From Liopterus haemorrhoidalis (taxonomy: Eukaryota > Arthropoda > Insecta > Coleoptera > Dytiscidae): 64,000 nucleotides of DNA. Below, in pieces: positions 41,764 to 53,400 of this stretch; the first letter of the stretch is position 1, and each line of letters starts with the position of its first letter. The DNA is taken from assembly GCA_963971575.1 (NCBI GenBank), contig OZ020615.1:63435379-63499378 (forward strand), given 5' to 3'. The position numbers and the translations under genes were made by a program. Under the pieces are notes generated by a model that was not told the origin of the DNA, did no database searches, and saw nothing but the letters and a program-made list of their open reading frames with translations.

Positions 41764-42957
41764 AGAAAACTTCTATAGAGAGGGTATCGAAAAATTAATA
41801 CAACGTTGGAAGCCGTAATAAATATTGATGAAAATTATATTTTGTAATTATATAATAAAAATTTAAAAAAAAAAAATGTACTCGGGTCAAAAGAAGGCGC
41901 AAAACCTTAAAACACCTTGGTAAAATTTGTATAATAAAAGATATTAATTTTATAAATTTTTAACCCCAAAAATTAAAAATTTATATAACAAATATTGTTA
42001 AAAATAAAAAGACAAATCTTTTACCCAAATCAATTTTTTTGACTAGATAAATATTTGGAGAGTTATGGCGAAGAAACTACAAAAAGTAAAAACTTAAAAA
42101 ATTAATTTCTGTCTTATTACAAAACTTTTACTAAGGTTTTTCGCCTTCTTTTGACCTGTGGTTGACCTCTAGGTTATGTAAACTTTGTGTCAAACGTCCA
42201 TGCTGCGTCAAAACTACCTCAAACGCGTCCAATCAAATTCGACGAACTCCTTTGTGTTATTATTAAAAGAGGGGGGATAGTCCTGCCAATACTGTCTTGG
42301 TTTGCCCGCAACTTGTTGGGGACATACCTCTTACCTTATTGATGGAATTTTATCCCAGAATTCGGCCGCATCCCAAACCCTGGTGATATACAACGGGCTG
42401 ACACCAAATATTATTACTGTTAAATAAATTTATTCAATATTAAATTAATTTTTCTTTTACACAGTTATGAAAAACAGTTCGTCATTTTTAAAGTAATAAA
42501 ATTATTATTACATATTATTTCCTTACTTAACAAACCTTGAAATATCAATATATTTGTTTATATAACAAGTTTTTGTGTAAGCCAAATTTTAAATATTTTT
42601 AAATAAATCGTTAAATGATATAATGTTGAGCAAATACTTAATTAGAATATTCAATTATTCTAAAGTTAAGTTACAAAAAAAAGGTTTTAACAAAGAACCA
42701 GGAAAAAAATTATTTTGTCAATGTTGTATAAAATATAATTATTTAGCGATTATTTGAAACTATAAAGTTCCAGTTGTCAATGAAGTAGAACAAAAATTGA
42801 CCATGAAACCGTCAAGTTCACGGTAAACAGTTTGGCAACAGTAAAATGACTCTTACTGATTACTTAATTTTAAATGAAAGCGTAAGATTGAAAAAATACC
42901 GTATTTTTCAGACCATAAGACACCTTTTTACGTAGAAAAATCGTCTTATAGTCCGAA

Positions 42958-44278
42958 GGTACAAGGTGTCTCAAAAGAAATTTTATATTTAGTGGATCGA
43001 TTAAAAAATAAGTAAGCCGTATATAGAAAAAATGTTTATTAATTATTAAAATACACTTTTTGGGGATTTATTTCTTAAAAATAATATCGTCTAAATGTGA
43101 TGACCCTCGCGTTCTCGGCACTCATTTAATCGAACAGTAAAATTACTTATGACGTCTCGGCAGGTGGACTCAGGGATGGCTGCCATTTAGTGACGGATAT
43201 TTTCTTTCAAATGCGCCAGTGAAGTCGGTTTATTGGCGTAAACTTTAGATTTAAGATAACCCCATAGGAAAAAGTCCATAGGGGTTAAATCTGGACTGCG
43301 TGGAGGCCAATTTATGTCACCTCTCCGGGAGATCAATTTGCCTGAGAAAATTTCACGAACACGTGGCAGAGACATATTGGACGTGTGTGAAGTTGCTCCG
43401 TCCTGTTGGAACCATGTTCTTTGGTTATAGCCAGGAAAGTTTTGCAGTTCAGGTACCAAGAAGTTGTCTAAAATCTCCACATAACGCTCTGAATTCACTG
43501 TAACTGCACGCCCCCTTTCGTCTTCAAAAAAGTAAGGGCCGATAATTCCTCGCGCCGAAATCGCAGCCCATACGGTCACTTTAGGCGAATGTAGGGGTTT
43601 CTGATGTTTGCGTTTCGGATTCGTTGCACTCCAGTAGCGGCAGTTCTGCTTATTTACGTGGCCATTAAGATGAAAATGAGCTTCATCCGAAAACAAAATG
43701 TTGGTAAACGTTGAAAATCGCTCAATCACCTGATTTACGAAATTAAGCCTCTGACTGGCATCTTGGGGCTTTAATTCTTGCACCAATTGAATTTTGTAGG
43801 AGTGCAGCTTTTAGGTCTTTGTGCATAATGCGATATAATGATGATCTATGCACATTTAAAGCACTTGCGCGCTTCCGAATTGAAAGGTTCGGGTCGTCAC
43901 GAACAGACTGATTAACATTCTCCACGTTTTCTACCGTTCTTGATGACCTAGGTCGCCCGGATTTTGATTTATCCAGCGTTGTACCAGTCTCTTCAAAATT
44001 TTTAACCCAATGTCGAATGAGAGGAATGCTTGGCGCATCATTTAAGTGGCGAAAACCTCGAATACTGCAGAATTTTCTACGCGCTACTGTCGCCGAATCA
44101 CCGTTTTTGTAAAACTCTCGCACGCATAACGCGCGGTCTGCTCCCGAGAAACGGTCCATAGCGATTGCATTCCCAAGAGCCAGGCTACCGATTGACATAA
44201 CCCCCGCGCCCCTCGGATACGTTGCGTTCACGCAGTAAACTAAATAAATATAAAATTTCTTTTGAGACACCTTGTACC
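42958..44278 (-). mobile_element. Nearly intact DD41D mariner-like transposon
   Basis: About 34-bp inverted repeats, GGTACAAGGTGTCTCAAAAG at the left and its complement at the right (44245-44278), with TA inside both ends as target. It encodes a transposase on the minus strand broken by a single frameshift. Inverted repeats match almost perfectly, which argues for recent insertion. Confidence 0.92.
43187..44198 (-). pseudogene. DD41D mariner-like transposase (DUF4817 HTH + DDE), one frameshift
   Basis: Cut-and-paste transposase of the IS630/Tc1/mariner group. The N-terminal DUF4817-type helix-turn-helix (RALCVREFYKNGDSATVARR) is followed by IRHWVKNFEETGT, a linker (GRPRSSRTVENVE) and a second HTH. 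After a small indel in the A-run at about 43815 the frame moves and continues YKIQLVQELKPQDASQR. Catalytic motifs FSDEAHF, WFQQDGATSHT and SPDLTPMDFFLWGY follow, with 41 residues between the second and third Asp. The likely ATG is at 44198 (MSIGSL) or just after (MDRFSGA). The frame ends without an obvious truncation near 43187. Otherwise no stop. Confidence 0.88.
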
Positions 44279-44280
44279 TA

Positions 44281-44920
44281 CAAAACCCTAAAAAGAGGTC
44301 TTCGCTTCCAAAAAACAGGTCTTCACGTCCAAAATGTTTAGTTTAGTTTATTGTTTCATTATCATAAAATCAATACATGTAATAATCATTTATGATACTT
44401 ACCCCCCCCCCCCCCAGGTGGCAAAAATCAACCCCCTCAGTGAATTACAAGTTAAATAGCTCACTAATAATATTAAATAACTTGTATGTACTTTAGAAAT
44501 ATTTTAACTGAACAAAGAGTTCTTGGTTTATATTTAACTGACCCACTTATGTCGCTTCAGTGGTTTATTATTTGATTTAGTGATTCAAATTTATCTGTAA
44601 CTAATATAAAATTCATATAACGTGACTGTCATTGTTATTGAAATTAAAATTTTATGCATAACGTTTAATATGGTTTTTTAAAAATTTTCTAGATAAATGA
44701 TATTAGGAAAAACCAATCATTAACCAAAATAGATTACAGCAAAATTTACTATTCTATTTCTTTTTTATAATTTACACCTTTAAAAAACAGAATATAATTA
44801 GTTCTGATTTTAATTAAATATATTTTTTTCTGTGGACGCAAGCGTTAAACCGTCTGTTGTTGCCGTTGACCGCTAGCAAGAGTATGAACGTAAGTTCAAG
44901 TCCTGTCTATGTACCAGGTC
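44281..44920. other. Intergenic spacer between two mariners
   Basis: AT-rich with a poly-C run at 44402-44415. At 44833-44912 there is a weak tRNA-like trace (B-box-like AGTTCAAGTCC) ending at the insertion point of the next mariner. Confidence 0.4.
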
Positions 44921-44921
44921 T

Positions 44922-46181
44922 ACAAGTATGAAATGCGGATTTTTTTTTTAAATAAAACACAAACTCAAAAGAACAGTAAAAGTTTATTTATTCAAAGTAT
45001 GCTCCATTAGAAGTTAAACATTTTTCCCATCTTTCAGGCAATTTGTGAATACCTCGCCAGTAGAACTCTTCCCCTTTCCCCGCAAACCATTCATCTAGCC
45101 ATTCTTTCACATTTTCATATGAACAAAAGTGCTGCTCGGCAAGTGCGTGACCCATCGATGCGAACAAGTAGTAATCTGAAGGGGCCAAGTCTGGTGAGTA
45201 AGCGGCATGGGGTAGCACTTCCCACTTGAGTGCCTCCAATGTGTTGCAATCTGCTTTTGCCTTATGTGATGGAGCGTTATCATGAAGAAAGATTACCTTG
45301 TGCTGTCTTCTTTCGTATTCTGGTCGTTTTATGACCAGCGAATGGTTCAATTCGATCAGTTGTTGTTGGTAGCGTTGGGTATTAACTGTTTCACCAGGTT
45401 TTAACAATTCATAATAGACCACACCCTTTTGGTCCCACCAAGTACAGAGCACTGTCTTTTTGCCAAAGCGATTCGGTCTTGCAGTTGATGTGGATGGTGA
45501 GCCTGGATTCACCCATGATTTTTTGCGTTTGGGATTTTCAAAATAAATCCTTTTTTCATCGCCAATAATGATACTATGCAAAAAAGACTTTCTTTTGTAT
45601 CGTGCAAGCAAAATTTCACAAGTGTTTTTCCATCTGCCTCTCATTCAATGCATGTGGAACCCATCTGCCGACTTTCTGGATCTTACCCATCTCTCGTAGG
45701 CGATTGAAAACAGTTTGTTGACTAACGCCTAACTGATCTGCTAGTTGTTTTTGTGATTGACTATCGTCTTCCTGCAGCAATGTTTCCAATTTTGTATCTT
45801 CATATTTTTTTGGAGGTTTTCCATGTTCTTTGTCTGTAAGATCAAAGTCACCACTTTTGAAACGCCGAAACCATCGTTCACACGTATCTTGTGATGGAGC
45901 ATATTCACCATAAGTTTCTCGAAGCAGTCAGTATGATAAAGCAGCAGTTTTTTTCAAATGAAAACAAAACAGTAGTACTGTCCGCGAATGCTCTTTATTT
46001 GGCACAAAATTTGACATATTTAACACAGTAAAACAAATCTATATGATCACTTTTCAAATTATAACCTATACGCATTTGACACCTAATGATAACTTAACAA
46101 AACGCCATATGTGTTCAAACTTTGAACTATACACTCTGTTTGCGCGGCAAGTTTGAAAAAAAATCCGCATTTCATACTTGT
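44922..46181 (-). mobile_element. mariner element (DD34D), decayed
   Basis: Inverted ends ACAAGTATGAAATGCGGA and TCCGCATTTCATACTTGT, TA on the left side, altered on the right. 1.26 kb, the usual mariner size. Confidence 0.9.
44988..46017 (-). pseudogene. mariner transposase, stop and frameshift
   Basis: Reads MSNFVPNKEHSRTVLLFCFH on the minus strand, in-frame TGA at 45928-45930, then WFRRFKSGDFDLTDKE and QLADQLGVSQQTVFNRL. After a frameshift at about 45615-45645 it continues CEILLARYKRKSFLHSI, GDEKRIYF, KTVLCTWWDQKGVVYYE, FLHDNAPSHK and SPDLAPSDYYLF. The second and third Asp are 34 residues apart (DD34D). Catalytic residues remain but the two lesions make it inactive. Confidence 0.9.
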
Positions 46182-46739
46182 TGACTTGATAATTTACAGT
46201 TCACATTTTTTGATTTATGTAATTTTGAAATTATGCCGTTTTAATAACACATGTTAATTTTTATGCCTTAACAAAAGAAATTAACACCTTCATTTTTATG
46301 CAGTTTTGTTGGGGTTCCATCACTAATTAAACATTATAATGTAAATATTATTTAACATATTCGATAAATATTGATGTCCTTCCGTAAGTAAAAATTACGT
46401 TTTGTAAATATTAAAAATAACTTTGCGGTAATTCAAAAATAAATAAATGTAAATATTATTGCATATCATTTTGTAAGGCTATGCTCAGATAATATCTCAT
46501 TTTTAAATTTCTAATAATTAGAAATTTATAAAAATTTTGGCAATTACAATTTGGAAATTTATAATCTTATAAATATTTAAAATTTCGAAATTTATCAAAT
46601 AAAATCTTTTTAATAATTTATAAGTTTAACAAAATTTTGTAACAAAAAAATTATATATTAAAAGAGAAAAAAACGAACAATAACAAAAAATGAAATTTTC
46701 TAAAATGGAATAAAAAATGTTTTTATAAACGCATCCCCT

Positions 46740-46930
46740 GCCAATGGATTGACCAAGCTCGTTAAATCACACAGTTCTGACTGGGTAAAACAGTAAGAAT
46801 TGTGAGGTTGCTGGTGCAAGACCCCGTTGGTGATATTATTCGGGCGAGATTAATATGTTGACATTACTCTCATTTTCACAATCATTCACCCCTCATCCAG
46901 GTGTAGGAGCTCGCCCCCTGGCATGGTTTA
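46740..46930 (+). mobile_element. tRNA-derived SINE, copy 2
   Basis: Shares the body with copy 1 (GTTGGTGATATTATTCGGGC, CACCCCTCATCCAGGTGTAG, CCTGGCAT). The tRNA-like head is more decayed (GCCAATGGATTGACCAAGC) and the B box is lost. Opposite orientation to copy 1. Confidence 0.82.
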
Positions 46931-47095
46931 TTTCACACCTTAGAAATAAAAAACTAAAATAATTCAAACAATGTATTGAATCATAATAGTAGACGGACCT
47001 TACACATATAAGTTTGATTCTCAGCGATTATTTTCTTTAAATATTTTTATATGAAAAGTAGACATACAATACCTTAGACATAAATACAAAAAAAT

Positions 47096-47428
47096 CAGCT
47101 GTGGCCACCACAGGACCGACCGCCATCACAAAGTATTTGATTAATATAAGCTGCTTTATCAAAAAATGTCTCAAATAAAAGTTGTTAGTTATTGCTTTTG
47201 TAGCAACTTTTGTTAAATAATTTTTTTCGAAATATTACTCTGTTGTGAAATATTCGCAAAAATCTTAAAAACGACACGAGTAAACTCCCATTTCTAGTCA
47301 ACCGATTTTTATCAAAAGTTGACCAACTCGTGCCATTGATGTCAGAAGATCAAATATGAAGTTTCATAAAAATCCTTTTAGCCGAATTTGCTCTCCACGT
47401 GTACACAGACCGACAGACAGACAGACAG

Positions 47429-47462
<34 letters not shown>

Positions 47463-47580
47463 ATCATTCTAAAAATAGTCAAACCGTTATGTAGGTCAAA
47501 ACGTTATCCATCGAAATCTCGAAACGTCAAAATCGGTATGATCACAATACCTCCCTTATATATGTTGGCGGTCGGTAAAA
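47096..47580 (+). repeat. R10 repeat copy with (CAGA)n
   Basis: Starts with the CTGTGGCCACCACAG piece, then the R10 modules and a perfect CAGA run at about 47413-47463. Ends GGCGGTCGGTAAAAA. Confidence 0.75.
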
Positions 47581-48689
47581 ATCATAACACTATTAGCCAT
47601 AATTTAGCCATGAATTATAAAAATAATTAATTTTGTCAAAAATACAAAAACAGTTATATTTTCCAAAAACACAATCTCATCAAAAATTCCTTTCGTACGT
47701 TTTCGGTTAGAATTAATGTACTTAGAATTTTTTCAGATTTTATTTAAACCCCTTTGGATTAAGGGGGCGGGACAATATTTTTTACTAAATTTTTGGAAAT
47801 AAAATAATTAAAAACTACGCTCTCTTCCTTAATCTACGTCTTAAGAGCTTTTTTTGATACCACAAAATATATATTTTTTTAAATAATTATTTTTTTCACT
47901 CAAAAAATATTTTTCGGAAAACTTATCTGATCAAAAATTCCTGTTGAACTATTCCGGTTCCCATCAATGTACATTATTGAGATTTTTGAAAGATTTTTAA
48001 ATCAACCTTTCTGGAAAATAGGGCAAGGGACAAAAGTTGTTTTCAGCGATTAGCCCCCTTACAGAAATTGGTAGATGTAAAATTAAAAAAATAACAAAAG
48101 TTTTATGACATATTTTTCGCGAAAAATCCCACAAAACAAAACTCCAATATACAAGCCGGAGGCCTGGAAACTGAGAACTTACCTTCTTGCCCTTTCACCA
48201 CCTAGATGTTGGGAACCTATTATTTTTATTATTATTATAAACATATTAACTTTTGAAAGTCCTTTTTCCCGATAATAACACTTTCAATATTTTATAATCG
48301 TTATTTTACCATTTATTAAAATAATTTATAGTAATAATTGCTACTTTATTTACTATGATATTTAATTTATTATCAAGCGGAAATTTATGTCAAATATTAT
48401 ATTATTATTAATTTTAAAAATATAATAACACTATACAGATCGTATCGTAATAAAAATAAACATAACAACTTAAGTTAACCTTATTTCTACTTACTATTTA
48501 CTGTTGCATTTACTGCAATTAATCTAAAATTTAAGATTACAGAATCAACTTTCTCCAGTTCTAATCAGGATTAAACTGATTGTGGTACCACTGGAATCAT
48601 TGATTTCAAATTTTACACATGCGCATCTTGTTAAATCGCAATTTGTTGCTAAACTATGCCTATCACATAAATTTATAATTGTTATATTC

Positions 48690-48940
48690 AAATGACCAAA
48701 AGTTGATCAACTCGTGCCATTGATGTCAAAAGCTTAATATGAAGTTTCATAAAAATCCTTTTATCCGAATTTGCTCTGCACGTGTACACGGATCAACAGA
48801 CAGACAGACATCATGCTAAAAATAGTCAAAACTTTATGTAGGGACCTGAATTCGTAGAGATTCATCGAAATCTTGAAATGTCAAAATCGGTATGATCACA
48901 ATACCTCCCTTATATATGTTGGCGGTCGGTAAAAATCAAA
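48690..48940 (+). repeat. R10 repeat 3' fragment
   Basis: Carries the module from AAAAGTTGATCAACTCGTGC to the terminal GGCGGTCGGTAAAAA with only two or three CAGA units. Confidence 0.7.
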
Positions 48941-49629
48941 AGAAAAATTTATTTATATATTACTAGCGGAGAAACACGGATGGTTTTTGAAAAATTATTA
49001 ACTATTTTAAATGGCCCGACGTCACTGTACAACCGGCAACTATTGTCCACCATTTTGAAATACCATATTGGTCTTCCCAAATAGTATGTAATACTCTTTC
49101 CTTTAGTCTTTTTATTCAATATATTCACTATATACTTTTTTATTGTTAAAGTTCTTCTAAAACAAAAATAATGATATTGATATTTTTTTCTTCACCCTGA
49201 CCCTGTATCATTGGACGTCACTGTGTTAAAACATGTTTTTTTTTTTACGTAAACAAATAAAACAAGGTTTACTATTCTTGTAAAACATAGTGGCTAATCA
49301 GTTTGTACTTTAAACATCAAGTTTATTAAACAAGTTCAAGAAAATAAAACTCTTTTCATTACTATTTTGTTTCATTTTGTTTCCCGACAGGTGTATTTTT
49401 TTACAATTTATTTACAGAATTAATGCTTGAAATCTGTTTATCAGTTTCTGACAGAGCCGTAGCAATGTTTTTGGCGCTCTTGGCAAATAAAGTAAATTGA
49501 TAAAATTAATCTCTTCAAAATCCAAGTGATGAACAAAAAAAAGGACATCACTTTCCAAATCTAGTTCTGCCTAAAGGTTTGGAATAGGTTTTACCGTATC
49601 CACTGAACCGATTTTTAAAATTCTTTCAA

Positions 49630-49910
49630 ATCTGGTTAGTGCCACTTTTGGATCTCATTTTGGGCATTTTGGATCGATGTATTGTCAACAAATGTGGACA
49701 GGATTGTTTTCAGTCATTGGTAGGTCTGCAATGAATAGACGGTCAAGCAATGGCCTAAGTACGCTACCTTGTGGTACTCCAGAAATACTTCCTTAACAGC
49801 CAAACTTTTTTCTAATGTCTTTTCCCTGCAATTCTGCAATATAAGTAAGAAATATCGAAAATATTTCGTTTGCTACAATGAATATCCTTAATAAATGCTT
49901 CTTCAGCCTC
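49630..49910 (-). pseudogene. jockey-like LINE reverse-transcriptase fragment
   Basis: Minus-strand SGVPQGSVLRPLL, then LFIAD, and in another frame TFVDNTSIQNAQNEIQKWH. These correspond to the SGVPQGSVLGP and (Y/F)ADDT motifs of non-LTR reverse transcriptase; the second catalytic Asp is Asn here. Frameshifted and truncated. Confidence 0.75.
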
Positions 49911-50147
49911 CGATGAACTTATATAACTGTTTGTTCACTATTGTTTCCGTCGCCTTCACAATATAGTGGATGGTTCATATAACGGAGTATTCACATAACG
50001 GAGCTCCTACTATATTATGAAATAAATTTTTATTGATATTATTTTTACTGCTGACTAATATGTAATGTTTATTAACAACAAACAATAAATCTGTAAATAA
50101 AATATGTAAATAACAATTTAAAATAAAAAATTATTACGCATCAAATC

Positions 50148-50153
50148 TTTATT
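50148..50153 (-). terminator. Probable poly(A) signal of FAAH2-like B
   Basis: AATAAA on the minus strand about 113 bases after the stop. Confidence 0.55.
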
Positions 50154-50265
50154 TAAACATTTTTTTTAATAAAAACGAACACTTAACTAAACTTAAATTT
50201 AATTTTAAAACACTAGATCACTTTTAAAAATTCGGTGAGATTTGTTCATCAACATAAAATCATTT

Positions 50266-50400
50266 TTAGGTTTTAACATAACGTAATGCATCTGGGGTTT
50301 CCTCATTTGTCGACGGAGGAGGTCTCCAACCACCAAATACTCTTTCAACCTCCTTGGCTACGCATATGGTAAGTCTGTCGTTATTTGGATTAGCAGCCAC
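50266..50400 (-). CDS. FAAH2: FAAH2-like B exon 8 (stop)
   Basis: VAANPNNDRLTICVAKEVER then VFGGWRPPPSTNEETPDALR and YVKT-TAA (50266-50268). It extends eleven residues past the end of copy A. Confidence 0.94.
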   Translation of the reverse strand: MAANPNNDRLTICVAKEVERVFGGWRPPPSTNEETPDALRYVKT

Positions 50401-53400
50401 CTAAAAAAAAAAAATTGTTAGCAAAATTTTATTTTTAATTTTGAATTTTTAAAAATTCCTAACTTAAGAACAATAAAATATAGGGACCTACGGTTTGAAT
50501 TTTTGAAATCTACAGACTTTTTTCTACCTAGATAAAAAATAGGGCCCTCCTTAGTTAACGCCTTTTTGATCTGTATAGTTTTGAAAATTTGTAAATATTT
50601 CAATTTCGAAAGATTGCATCTCAAAATCTACATGAGATAGAGACCTGTGGTTGAAATTTTTGAACCTCTGAGGACCTAAAAGGTCTTAGGACTCATTTTA
50701 AAGCAACTCCCAAACAAAAAAAATTTTTGCGAAATTTATTTTTTTCAATTTTTTTTTCTGAAATTTCCAAAAATCTTAACTTAAGAACAGTAAAATATAG
50801 GGAACTGCGGTTTGAATTTTTGAAATCTCCGTATATTATTTAGTCTAAATAAAAATTGGGGCCTTAATAACCCAACTTTTACAATAAATACGAATCGTTA
50901 AATAAAACCTTTGAAAACGAAAATCTGAAAAAAAAAATTATAAATCTACATGAGATAGAGACCTGCGGTTGAAATTTTTGAACTTCCGAGGCCCTAAAAG
51001 GTCTTAGGACTCATTTTAAAACAAATCCCAAACAAAAAAATTTTTTGCAAAATTTATTTTTTTCAAATTTTTTTCTGAAATTTCAGAAAATCGTAACTTA
51101 ATAACAATAAAATATAAAGAACTGCGGTTTAAATTTTTGAAATCTTCGTATATTGTTTAGTCTAGAAAAAAATTGGGGCCTTAATAACCCAACTTTTACA
51201 ATAAATACAAATCGTCAAACAAAACCTTTGAAAATGGCCAAAAATCGAAAAAATCGTAAGGGGTACCCCTTACGATTATTACAAATTTTAAACAAAAATT
51301 TTTTCTCTCCGATTCACTTCAAAATGTGTATACTTATGTATTTTGAGTCGTAGATCTCAAAAATAATCACCATTACAAGCTATTGTTTATCATTTTTGAA
51401 TAAATTCAAAAAAATGACAGAAAATGACCATATTTTAAAAAAAAATACATATGAGAGGGTGCTTTAAATATATTTTTAAAAATATTTTCTTTAGACACAA
51501 AAACACATAATCTTTTGACCTTTCATTTATTAAATACCTGTAAAATCCTTAAGGCTTGGTCTTTCCACCTTCAGGTAAACCTCTAGGTAACTATCTGACA
51601 GATAAGGTTATCTGGAAGTTCATCTACTGAATAAATGTCAATACCAATCAGTGAATTCAATACGTCAGTCTCATTATCCGTTAGATAACTATCCGATAGA
51701 TACATTTGTATAGAAAGAAGGGATGACATTTATTCAGCACAGAAAGTATCACATAACCTTATCTATTAGATAGTTACATAGAGGTGTACCTCAAGGTGGA
51801 AAGACTGGGCCTAAATATTTTTGTTTGTTTTTACCTGCATTCCTATTGGTAGTCCATCAGGATTGAATCCTAACGGACAATTGGTAACTGGCAGTCCTAA
51901 CGAATTAAAAATTATTAAATAAGTTAGATCAAACATCTTGTAGTACATCTCATAGTGGAAATGAGCAGGCCCACTAAAAGTTGGGTACAAAAATACACCA
52001 TCATTACCCAAAAGATCCTAAAATTACAAAAATATAAATTTTACATTCATTAAAAATGTATGATAAATTTTACCAAAAATTCTTTTTTTAATTTTGCGTT
52101 GTCCAGGTTTGCTTTGTGACATTTAGAGACCAGTTTTTGAGAGAGCTTCTTCAAGAAGCCGTAGAAGATGACGGGGAATATTGTGTGAGACCTGCAGGTC
52201 AGAAATTTGAAAAATTCGGACCATACTCCTATCAGTTGTTTAGGATTGACTTCATCGTAAAATGGTGTTTCTAGACCATCTATTTGTAGAAGGACCAAGA
52301 CAGCGGTTTCATAGGCATTTTTCATCAGTTCTAGGTCAACCTAAAAATATATAATATTTTAAAAAATGAAGAAAGAAGGAAGTGTTTTCAAATATATTCA
52401 GGGTTTCGTAGGTATCTAGTAAATTAAGAAGGTTCATAGAAGGCCAAATAAATGGATTTTTGCAATATTTTTTACATTGCTTCAACGATCTACCTGTTAA
52501 AATTTTAGGTTTAAATTTTTCATATTATAGTTGTAGGTAATTTGCAGTAACTTGGTCAAAAAATTCCAAAATCATAAAATTTGCTCTTGGTCACTTTTCA
52601 CAATGAGACCACGATATATTTTTTAGAAATAGCGTAAATTAATTGCATTGTTCCAGACAATACAGTCATTTGTTACGTCGTGTGAAGTAACTGCGTTGAT
52701 TCGCCGATGCTAGTTATAACCTAGAGTAGATTCAAATAGAGTTGAGTACATCAATAAAAGTGTGTAGAAACCATTTTTCGTCTGGACGAGTCTAATTTAC
52801 TTATAATAGGGGTGTTAGGTTTGTTATTCATAGCCGTAGAAGTCTTATATGAGTTAGGAGCTTCCAACGTTTTTATATAAAATATCTAAAATTATTAGAA
52901 TACATCTACAATCTAAAATCGTATTTTTTAATACGAATTATTTGTTAGTGAAAAACGACGTAAATAGAAAAATACATATTTGGCAATAGAACAGTAGGAT
53001 AGGTTGAGGTTATGAAATTAATTTATGTTTTGATTTTGAAAACAGTGTTTTACAAAATGCAGAAGCAATTAGTGGGACGTAAAGGACAAGTGCTTCATAG
53101 CGAGAGCCGCGAAATTATTAATAATGTTATGCAGTTCATGAAGGAGGAAGTTAATCTGAAAAACTTCAAAATTCCTGTAACAAATTTCCGGGAACGAGAT
53201 AAATTTAATAATAAAATTAATTTTACTGCAATATATATTTTTTCCCCGTCTGGTAGGCATATTTATTTTTTTATTCATAATAGGGGATACGCATAAAATT
53301 TATATTTCCTTAAAACTACATTTTTTTGATATTTTAATGTTAGTTATGTCACCTAACACAACAAAAATCACATTTTAATTAATATTATAGCCAAATTTTT

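Noticed and set aside
43300..43503. 67-codon plus-strand ORF
   Set aside because: Antisense shadow of the DD41D transposase.
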